From Azadirachta indica (lineage: Eukaryota > Streptophyta > Magnoliopsida > Sapindales > Meliaceae), in assembly GCA_022749755.1 (NCBI GenBank), contig CM040450.1, positions 7,452 to 71,451 on the forward strand: a stretch of 64,000 bases of DNA, in the 5' to 3' direction. The translations under genes were made by a program, and so were the position numbers. Shown here piece after piece: positions 1 through 9,417 of this stretch. Position 1 is the stretch's first letter, and each line of letters starts with the position of its first letter. The notes under the pieces are model-generated. The model was given only the letters and a program-made list of their open reading frames with translations. It had not been told where the DNA came from and did not search any database.

Positions 1-970
1 CTTGCAGAAGTGGGCTCGAAATTTTATTTTATCTGGTGACTTCCAACATCGTAAACTTGCTCTTATTTCTTGGGATCGTCTCTGTATGCCGAAGGAAGAA
101 GGCGGTCTTGGTCTTCGGAAGCTTGATGCGCTTAACCGTTCTTGCCTACTTAAGTCTGTTTGGAATGCCAAAAATTCTATGACTTTATGTGCTACTTTCT
201 TACGAGGTCGTTATGGCTTTAAAAAGAGCCATCGCGTTTTTAATTGCTCTTCCTTATGGGCTGGCTTTCGGTTGGTCCTTGCTACAATGATTGCTCGCAA
301 TGGATTATTGGGGATATTTCTTGTATTAACTTTTGGTCAGACAATTGGCTGTCCTTTCCTAAACTTCTAGAGGCACATGGTCTTCTTCTTAGGACAATTG
401 TTTCGGAGGTCATTCGCAATGGGGCCTGGATTCTGCCAAATAATTTTTTTAGCTTGTTCCCTCATCTACAGCAGCCAATCTCGCAGATTATTCTTCCCAA
501 GGATGCTTGTGCTGACCGTTTGATTTGAAAATGTTCAACAGATGACAAGCTTTCCCTTAAAGATAGCTAAAATTTTCTTAGAGTGCATCATGATCAACAA
601 GCTTGGTCTTCTTTGGTATGGAAATCCTTCATTTCCCCTAAATTCTCTTTCCTTGTCTGGCGTTTACTTCATAATCGGCTGCCTGCTGATGATGTTTCGC
701 ATTGCCGTGGGGTTGCTTGATCTCTTGTTGCTCTTTATGTCCTTTTCCATCTCATGCAGAATCGGTGGACCACTTGCTTGTTGTTTGCTCTTTTGCTACG
801 GATTTGTGGCATTGGCTTGGCTCTGTTTTTCCACTTTATGTGCCTGTTTTATATTCAGTCATCAATCTATGGAATTTTATTATTAATTGCAACTTTAGTC
901 CTCAGCTATTTAACTTATGGCTTATGGTTGCTTACCATCTCATTTACCACATGTTGGTTATTTGAATGAA
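1..970 (+). mobile_element. LINE retrotransposon fragment: RT C-terminus and zf-RVT domain (decayed)
   Basis: The first 370 bases read as the end of a plant L1-type LINE reverse transcriptase region: a 'RNFILSGD' stretch, then 'SWDRLCMPKEEGGLGLRKL', the usual block after the polymerase domain. From about 540 to 850 the zf-RVT region can be followed only by changing frame: 'SPKFSFLVWRLLHNRLPADD' and then a Cys/His-rich part ending 'VVCSFATDLWHWLGSVF'. Frameshifts and stops show it is dead. The element runs in from outside the window. Its RNase H part reappears at about 4.59 kb, after the copia insertion. Family assignment is firm; exact ends are not visible. Confidence 0.85.
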
Positions 971-1390
971 TTACAAAGAAAAATTAAAAACAAGAACAGA
1001 ACATTTGTTGAGTTGCTGCTGCAAAGCTTAATGTTCTGCAGAAATTTTTATTTCAGTGTTCTGCTTTTTATGTATTCTAAGATTTTCAAATTGAATACCG
1101 TAAAATTTACTAAAAAGTTGACATCTTGATCTTTCTAACGGTGCCAACCAGGCTCATAAATGATGCCAACAAATGTTCTGTTCTTGTTTTTAATTTTTCT
1201 TTACAATTCATTCAAATAATCAACAGTTGGTAAATGAGATGGTAAGCAACCATAAGCCATAAGTTAAATAGCTAACTAAAGTTGCGATTAATAATAAAAT
1301 TTCATAGATCCATGACTGAATATAAAACAAGCACATAAAGTGGAAAAAGAAAGCCAAGCCAATGCTACAAATCTGTAGCAAAAGAGCAAA
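784..1390. repeat. Imperfect inverted repeat made from LINE sequence (arms 784-1010 and 1167-1390)
   Basis: The left arm, which is LINE zf-RVT sequence, is repeated as its reverse complement in the right arm. By eye the arms differ at about 14 positions plus one 3-base indel over roughly 225 bp, near 93% identity. The spacer is 1011-1166. A transcript through here could fold into a long stem. The right arm stops just before the copia coding remnant. Confidence 0.85.
1087..1167 (+). repeat. 81-bp direct repeat flanking copia-1 (partner at 4187-4267)
   Basis: The block around 'AAAGTTGACATCTTGATC' at 1087-1167 recurs at 4187-4267 in the same orientation with about ten mismatches. The two copies bracket the copia coding remnant. 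They may be remains of its LTRs or LINE sequence duplicated during the rearrangement; the sequence does not decide. The right copy leads back into LINE sequence. Confidence 0.75.
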
Positions 1391-1404
1391 TCTTTCTTGA
1401 TATT

Positions 1405-4100
1405 GACTCAACGGTTTCTCCTAAAGTGAAACTAGGAAATGGGGCTATTGTGCAATCAAAAGAAAAGAGAAAAATTGTTGTCCAAATAAAAAAAGATTGA
1501 AATACATCAATGATGTGTTATTTGTACTGGATGTGAAACAAAATTTACTCAGTGTAGGACAGCTTGTTGAAAATGGCTATCATCTTCATTTTGAAGAAGG
1601 TGACTGCACTATTTATAATAAAAAGAGAAGAGTTGGTGATTGCTTATGTCAAAATGGAGAAAAAGAGAAATTTTTCCATCAATCTTCATTGTAATTCAAT
1701 TATTGCAACGAAAAGAGAGGTTCTTGAAGATACTCGACTATGGCATAAAAGGTTTTGTCATCTAAACTTTGAAGGCTTAAAGTTGTTGAAGCAGAAAGCT
1801 ATGGTGAAAGAGCTATCAAAAATTGAAAAGTCCGAAGAACCATATGAAGGATGCATTATAGGAAAATAACATCGCTCTTAATTTCCTAAACAAAGTTCGT
1901 GGAGAGCAAAAGTGCCATTGGAGCTTATTCACACCGACATATGCGAGTCAATGTCAATGCGAACTCCATCATTAAATCAACACAAATACTTTCTTTTATT
2001 CATTGATAATTATTCTCGGATGGCTTGGGTTTATTTTTTGAAGGAGAAATCAGAAACATTTATGGTGTTTAGAAAATTTAAAGTATTTGTGGAGAAATAA
2101 AGTGGCTACACCATCAAAACCATTTGAAGTGATTATGGGGGTGAATATACCTCTATAGAATTTGAAAATTATTGCGAAAATGAAGGCATTTAGAAGCAAC
2201 TCACAGCAAGTTATAGTCCCCAACAGAATGACATCGCAGAAAGGAAAAATAAAACCGTTGTTGAAATGGCTACAGCAATGCTAAGTGAGAAAAATTTGCC
2301 TAAAAGTTTTTAAGCAAAGGTTGTTCATATAGCTGTGTATATTTTTAATCGATGTCGAACTAAAGCCGTGAAGAATATGACTCCATTTGAAGCTTGGAGC
2401 GGAATTAAGCCATTGGTAAGGCATTTTAAGGTTTTTGGGAGCATTTGTTATGTTCATATTCCTACTTAAAAAAGAACCAAGTTTGATGAAAGAAGTCAAA
2501 AATGTAAATTTGTGGGATATAGTTCTAACACAAAAGGATATCAGTTATCTAATATTGAAACAAAGAAGCTGATTGTGAGTAAAGATGTTATTTTCAATGA
2601 AAAAGCTACTTGAGATTGGAATGAAAATAAAAAACAAGAGCTGTCTCATATTGTTTTTCATGAACAACAAAAAACTCAAAATTTGCAGCAAGATTCAACT
2701 CTACCGCAGACACCCTCCAGCTCTAATTTAAGCACAGATTTGTTTTCTCCATAATCTCCTTCAAGAAAAACTCGAATGTTGAGTGATATATATGAGTCAT
2801 GCAATTTTTCTGACATTGAACCAGAAAGCTTTGAAGAAGTTGAAAAATGAGAAGTTGGGGTCAAAACAATGAAAGAAGAAATTAGCATGATTAAGAAAAA
2901 TCAAACATGAGAGCTATAGATCAACCAAAAGACCGAGAAATTATTGGAGTCAAATGGATATTCAAAACAAAATTCAATCAAGATGGGAGTATTCAAAAGT
3001 ACAAAGCAAGGGTTAAAGCTAAAAGATTCACTCAAAAGCCAGGTATTGATTTCTATAAAACCTTTGCACTGTTGCAAGATTGGAAACTATAAGAACCTTG
3101 ATTGCTTTTGCTACTCAAAAGAGATAGAATCTTTATCAACTTGATATTAAATCAGCTTTCTTAAATGGAGTGTTAGAAGAAGAAGTTTATGTTGATCAGC
3201 CTGAAGGTTTCTTTGTGAAGAGAAAAGAAAGCAAATTTTATAAGTTGAGAAAGGCTTTTATGGGCTAAAGAAAACATCACGAACATGGTATACTAAAATT
3301 GATAAGTATTTTCTCATAAGAGGTTTTCAAAGAAGCCAAAATGAGCCAACTATTTATATTTTAAAGAAAAATGATCATATTCTTATTGTTTCCTTGTATG
3401 TTGATGATTTGATTTTTACTAGCAATGATGAAAACATAATAAAGGAATTTAAGAAGGATATGATAAAGACTTATGAGATGAGTGATTTAGGTCTTTTGCA
3501 TTATTTTCTTGGGATTGAAATATCTCAAACCAAAAATGAAATTTTCATTTTTCAAAGAAAATATGTAAAGAATGTTTTAAAGAAATTCAATTTGTTGGTT
3601 TGTAAATTTGTTGCAGTTCCATTAATTGCAAATGAGAAGTTGAAGAAAGAAGATGGTACTGAAAAGGCATATGCTGCAAAGTATAGAAGTCTCATTGACA
3701 GCCTCTTGTATCTCACAGTAACTAGACCTGACATAATGTTTGTAGCTAGTATGCTATCTCGGTTTATGCATGAACCAAGTCAGATCCATTATGGCATAGC
3801 AAAACAAGTCTTAAGATATTTGCAGGGTACACTTGATTATGGCATTCTATACAAAGCAACTGAAAACTCAAGTTTAGTTGGATGTTGTGACAGCGATTGG
3901 GTTGGTTGTCAAGATGACATAAAGAGCACTTGAGGTTATATTTTTTCTCTTGGCTCAGGAATATGTTCATGGATTTTATAGAAGCAAAAACTTGTGGCAC
4001 AATCAACTGTTGAAGCAAAATATGTTGCTGCTACAAAAGCTACATTTGAATGCATATATAGTTTCGAAGAATTCTTGAATACAAATCATTGTATAAGAAT
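1405..4100 (+). mobile_element. Copia-1: decayed Ty1/copia pol (GAG-pre-integrase, integrase, RT, RNase H)
   Basis: Successive reading-frame pieces follow copia order. A protease/GAG-pre-integrase stretch ('LSVGQLVENGYHLHF', then 'LWHKRFCHLNFEGLKLL') is followed by an integrase with HTDIC, SDYGGEY and a degenerate NDIAERKN, covering the D-D-E positions. Next comes RT ('GVKWIFKTKFNQDGS', 'LYVDDLIFTSND'), then RNase H ('LRYLQGTLDYGILY', 'CCDSDWVG', 'QSTVEAKYVAAT'). In-frame stops (for example near 2098, 2310, 3091 and 3931) and frameshifts make it non-functional. The longest open piece is 3394-3933. No gag or clear LTRs are seen, so it is 5'-truncated or its LTRs are unrecognisable. It sits inside a LINE. 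Confidence 0.9.
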
Positions 4101-4186
4101 TTTGACAATTTTATGCGGACATTTCATATTGACTTTCCATCTGAACATCTTTTAAATATTTGACTATAACTTTCTTTAGAGAAATC

Positions 4187-4267
4187 CAAATTAAATGCCG
4201 TAAAATTTGCTAGAAAGTTGACATCTTGATCTTTCTAACAGTGCCAACCATGCTTAGAAATGATGCC
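4187..4267 (+). repeat. Right copy of the 81-bp direct repeat
   Basis: Partner of 1087-1167 in the same orientation. It carries the same 'GTTGACATCTTGATCTTTCT' core and marks the right-hand edge of the copia insertion or rearrangement. Confidence 0.75.
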
Positions 4268-4579
4268 TCAATCGATACAATTTAAATTTTGAAAATTATC
4301 CTCTGACAGTGTTTATGACCTGCAAATGTTGAAAAGTATATTGTTTGGCAGCTCATAAGTGTGGAAAATGCATTAATTCCAACTTCACCTGTGGAAAGTT
4401 AGAAACAAGCTTCATTTTTAAAATTCTACCACTCCTATGTCTCGTATCTAGGTTGATATTTCTGCTCACAATCAATACTATGCCAAATTTTGCCCAGGTT
4501 TTGTACACTTTGGAAAAGATCGAGAAATTTGCATGCTTTAGGGTTCCATGGTCTCTAGGCAAGGCTACTAAAGTTCACA

Positions 4580-4860
4580 TTTTGCATTGGCTTCCCCCCC
4601 CCCTTCTTGGTTCAAAGCTAATTTAGATGGGCTGGCTAAAGGAAATCCTGGGGAGGCTGCTGAGGTGGTGTCTTTCGAGACCATTCAAGATCATCTTTGG
4701 GTGGGTTCCGCATTTATCTCGGTCATGCTACAGCTGTTTTTGCTAAATTAGTGGCTGTTATATTAGTTGTGGAACTAGCTTATGAAAAAGATTGGCACAA
4801 TTTATGGTTAGAATCTGATTCTGTGGTGGTGACCCACCATTTGGCTAACTTCTCAAAAAA
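4580..4860 (+). mobile_element. LINE RNase H (RVT_3-type) fragment, continuation of the split LINE
   Basis: Reading with frame changes gives a 'W..PPP.WFKANLDGLAKGN' start, the classic beginning of the plant LINE RNase H domain with its first Asp in 'NLDG'. Later come 'LVVELAYEKDWHNLWLESDS', the helix and third acidic position, and 'VVVTHHLANF'. A run of nine C at about 4597 breaks the frame. The order and strand fit the 3' part of the LINE seen at 1-970. Confidence 0.8.
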
Positions 4861-5345
4861 TATTGAATATTATTAATATAATGATAATAAAATTATTTAA
4901 AATATTAATAATTATTTAGAAAATAATTATCAAAAAAATAAATTATTAGGGTATATTGGTTATCATATCTTAATAGTTGATTAAATTGGTTAATTAATAT
5001 ACTTTCTAAATATTAAAGGACAAAATAATCATTTTACATGAATATATAGCAACTGCAGGGGATATTTACTATTTGTCAATAATTTAAGAGGTATTTACTA
5101 TTTTTAAAACATTAGGGTATATCTGGCATTTTCTAATATCTCAGGGTATATATCAATATCCCTTACTATTTTTTTTTTCTTTGTTATCTATCATGTTGGA
5201 ATGTGGTCCCTTGCTAGCAATGAGTTTCATATGCATTTTAATTTGACATTCATTAACGAGTTAGAGAGAGAATGAATTATTGAGAGAAAGTGAATTATAA
5301 CTGACAAAATTAGAATCATATTTTCACGTGTCATGAATAAATTTA
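4858..5345. repeat. Tandem duplication, first unit (second at 6075-6590)
   Basis: The AT-rich block beginning 'AATATTGAATATTATTAATA' and ending after the CACGTGTCATGAATAAATTTA module is repeated about 1.22 kb downstream. Both units contain a 'gggtatat' repeat section, then a 'GTGGTCCC..AGCAATGAGTTTCA' module that also occurs upstream of DUF247 loci elsewhere in the window. The DNA between (5340-5600) contains partly inverted pieces of the same sequence. No coding potential is seen. Confidence 0.75.
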
Positions 5346-6074
5346 AGGAAAATTGATAGATATCCTAGAGTATTATTAACAAATGACAGATATCTCTTTC
5401 AACTATTGGCAAACAGCAAATATCCCTTGAAGTTATTATGCATCTATAAAAAATGACTATTTTGATCTTATAAATTTAGAAGATATTTTAATTGATTATT
5501 TTAATCCAAGTATTAATTAATAACCAATATAGCTTTATATTTTATTTTTTGATAATTATGCATTTAATATTTTTGATAATTATCTCTAAATTATTATTAA
5601 TATGTTAAATAATTTCACTGTCATGATATTAATTTATAACACAATCAACGAAAATAAATCCCAAATAATATTTGGATTATATGAATTATATTATTTATAT
5701 TTTGAGAATATTTTTGATTAATAAATATTTCATATTAAATATTTGAAATTTATATGTCAAAAATATTATAAACAATGTATTCATGAAATAAAAATATTAG
5801 TTTGGATTTATTTTAATTGTTTGTCTAATTTACAATTTTTAGAATATTGATATAATTTATAAATAAAATAACTCAAATAATTTATGTAATTTATAACTAA
5901 ATATTCTTAATTTATAACAGAATCAATAAAAGTAAAACCCAAATAATATTTGTATTATATGAATTATATTATTTATATTTTGAGAATATTTATATAATTT
6001 ATACATAACTCTATTAATTTATAAATAAAATCATTTAAATAATTTGTATAATTTACAATCAAATATTCTAAAAG

Positions 6075-6590
6075 AATATTGAATATTATTAATATAATGA
6101 CAATAAAATTATTTAACATATTAATAACCATTTAGAGACTAGTTATTAAAAATAAAGCATAGGGCTGGATTAATCATTACATATTAATAATATATTGATC
6201 ATTACATATTAATAACTAATTAAAATATTTAATTAATATACCTTTTACATACATAAGACTAAAATAGTTCTTTTACATGAATGTGTAATAATTTCATGGA
6301 TATTTGGCGTTTATAGTTTAAAGATATCTATTTATTTTAAAACACCAGGGAATATCTATGGATTCCCAATACCCAAGGGACATTTACCAATTTTCCTTAT
6401 TTTTATTATTTGTCTTTAATCTCTATGGTATTGGAATGTGGTCCCTGCCAGCAATGAGTTTCACATGCATGTTAATTTGACATTCAATTAATGGACTACA
6501 TATAGAATGAATTATTGAGAGAGATTGAATTATAACTGATAAAATCATAATCAAGTTTTCACACGTAACGAATAAATTTAATTTGACATT
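6075..6590. repeat. Tandem duplication, second unit
   Basis: Diverged copy of 4858-5345 in the same order: AT-rich start, 'TTTTACATGAAT' segment, then the 'GTGGTCCC..AGCAATGAGTTTCACATGCA' module at about 6437. A further partial module (TTTAATCAATGAGCTAC) follows at about 6590. Confidence 0.75.
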
Positions 6591-6619
6591 TAATCAATGA
6601 GCTACAAGAGTGAATTATT

Positions 6620-8125
6620 GAGAGGATCACTCAATAATTCACTCAAATATAAAGATTTGCAAAATTATATAATAAGATATACAACTGTTAAATTCCTAAT
6701 TTGGAAGCTCTCATACTATAACATGCAGATTCTACTTAAAAGATCAACTAATGTGTTGGAGAGCAAAAGGTAAAAGTTTTGGTAGAAATCCCGTTAGAAC
6801 TCTATTATAAAACATATTCTCTTTATTAAAAACACCAAATATAAATGTGTGGTGATTATTCTTTCTTTATGCCTTAGTATATATAAAGATTTTTTTGGTT
6901 GTAGACTACATTAAATATCTTTGTGATAATCATGATGGTGTAAATCTGCTATACTATTTTACTGGTTCGTGTGATATTATTGCAATGAAGGTTTTATGTT
7001 TAAAAAAAATCAGCTAAGAATTTAACATGATTATATTCAGTTGAGATCTTAAAAATAAATAAATAAATTGAAAATATTAGTTCTAATATATATATATATA
7101 TATATCATATTTTAATTAAACATTTGAGCCAGAATTTCAACTATTTAATCTCTTTTGTGACTTTGGTATAAGCAGTTAAAATTTCAACTTTAAGCTATCG
7201 ATATTATATTATTATGCCAAAGATTTTAACCTACTAATTCATTTTTATAGTTATTTGTTAAAATTTTGGAATGTATATTTTTATTTTGAAATTATCTAAT
7301 CAATATATTATAATAGTAATAATGAAATTTGAGTTGACAAGTATTAAATGTTATGCTTTAATTTTAGATTTTACCCATTATATATGAATTTGTTGAGTGA
7401 AAGTTTGTATCTCCATTCAAAGTAAAAATTTTAAGTTAAGAAAACTTACTTTACATAATAACAAAAATTTTATAGTTAGATATTTACATCAATCAAGTCC
7501 CAACTATTGGGTCAAAAGTCGTAACTATCAGCCAAAGCAAACCGTATTTATTTTAACCCTTCGTTGATTTCTACAAAATATTATTTATAGTTCACAACAG
7601 CAGTGCAGAGGTTTGCTATTAAGCGGTGGATAAACAGGAGTTGCAATACGCACATGGTTGGTTGTCAAATATTGATGCCATGTAGCTATCATAAACTCAC
7701 GTGGTGGGGAGTCTCTCTCAGAGATGCTAGCCCCCATAAGCTAACAATGTCAAGTTTCAACACAATCGAAATATTATCTAATTGCAAATAGTGTTTACTC
7801 CTACCATTCTACGTAAATTATGTGATACAAACACATATTTCATCATTTTCTTTTTCTTTCTAATTTATATTGATTTTAAATATTTTCCCTTCAACCAATA
7901 TTATTATGCACCTGAACGTATACACTATAATTTGTATCCCCACTATTATTCTCCTTAAAGCTGCAAAAAACTGGGCTTTTTCCAGGTAATAATCAACCAC
8001 TGAATTCCCATATCAAGCTTAGATTCAACAGTCCAAGCTATCAAAGCATTATCGATCAGCAGCCCCACGAAGTGAAAGCAACATAATACAAACGGAAAGA
8101 AACAAGCGGCCTTATTATGTTTTCA
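6620..8125. other. Intergenic AT-rich DNA, no recognisable gene
   Basis: I see long A/T runs, a short (TA)n stretch at about 7088-7104 and no open frame with family resemblance. The 62-codon open frame at 7603-7791 matches nothing I know and is within chance expectation. Confidence 0.6.
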
Positions 8126-8131
8126 AGCAAC

Positions 8132-8365
8132 AACGAGCTGCCGGAGATTTGCAGAAGTGAAGTGGTTGCATGGAGATTTGTGTGCTGGTTTTGGTGGGAC
8201 AATGTTATCCGTACTGTCCGCAGCAGAATCTGACGGTGGGGCTTATGTTACATAGAGATCCTGGGGTTGTGAATGTTTTGCTGCCTAATCAAGTTCCAGG
8301 ATTACAGCTGAAGCATGAAGAATTTACGGCGCCAAGTTACTTCCTGAAGGATCAAAATGTAAATT
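8132..8365 (+). pseudogene. Fragment of a 2-oxoglutarate/Fe(II)-dependent dioxygenase gene
   Basis: Two pieces in different frames match the DOXC-type plant 2OG oxygenase family. At 8132-8178 'NELPEICRSEVVAW' resembles the helix before the catalytic core. At 8200-8325 'CYPYCPQQNLTVGLMLHRDP' matches the family's 'YPxCPxPxLTxGLxxHxD' block, including the His and Asp of the iron-binding HxD motif, and is followed by 'VLLPNQVPGLQL'. The roughly 25 residues normally between the pieces are missing. Everything after 'VPGLQ', including the second iron His and the RxS 2OG-binding motif, is absent. It is therefore a relic. Its closest subfamily cannot be settled by eye. Confidence 0.75.
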
Positions 8366-8611
8366 TTAAAAATTTTATATATTTTAAAGAGTCAAATTAT
8401 ATGTTTTACTAATAGTGCTCTGCCTCAGGATTCAGCAATATTTTGCATAAATTATTTCTTGTAATTTAATACTTAAAAGAAATTACATAATATCTAGAAT
8501 TATTTTATATATTCTCAATTTATTTATTTATTTTAAGATTTCAATTGAAACATAATCATGCTAAATTACTAAAAGCGAAGAGGAATACATAAGCAACTTG
8601 ATTAGTTAATT

Positions 8612-9172
8612 ATAAGGATGGCAAAATCGCTACAGGTTTGGGGTTCTACAGGGATCCATTTCAAATGAGGTAAAATTAAAATGATATAATGGAGAATAGG
8701 ATGAGGAGTGAGAGGAGATTAATTTGCATATTGTTAATGGTGTAGGGTGAGAAACGGTTTAATACTCTTCAACCCATACCCGCCCCATTTCCTATATGTA
8801 TAAAATAAAATATTATAGTATGTTATTTTTAAAATAAATATATATAAGTATATATGGGGACAATATTTAATTAAAAAATTTATAATTCATAATTTTTAAT
8901 TCTATCAAGTAGTAAAATTTATATTTTTACTATAATTATCACATTAAATAATATCATAATATATTATTAATGAAAATTTTAATTAATATTTAATATAAAT
9001 AAATATGAAAATGGGAAAAGTAAGTGGGGATGGAAAATCCATTCCTTATATAAGAATTCTCTATCTCAGCCCTATTATATTTTATTGAAAAATAGGGATC
9101 AAAATTAAAATAGGACAGGGAACGAAAAAGGTCTCCCCATCCCCACCCCCACTCTACCCTATTACCATCTCT
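8612..9172. mobile_element. hAT-type non-autonomous element (561 bp) with 8-bp TSD
   Basis: The 8-mer AGTTAATT occurs at 8604-8611 and again at 9173-9180, directly bracketing the element. The ends are short imperfect inverted repeats, AAGGATGGCAA at the left and the complement of AGAGATGGTAA at the right. An 8-bp TSD and a GATGGCAA-like terminus are characteristic of hAT transposons. The inside is AT-rich with no transposase. A longer, more decayed relative lies at about 45.09-45.96 kb. Confidence 0.85.
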
Positions 9173-9417
9173 AGTTAATTAATTTGAGTACATGTAATTA
9201 ATACCACCGTTATAATAACATAATAAGACGTTCATATAATATAGCTTAAATTTCAATTACAGAGAATTAAATACAGGGATTTGAGTCACCCTATGAAGGC
9301 CTTTGGAACACTAAACCAGAGATGACTCTTATTCCTTATCTCAGACTCTACTCCATCAACTGTCTACATTCTTCATAAACCCTAATTTTCTTTTCCTTCA
9401 TCCCTTTTAATTGATAA

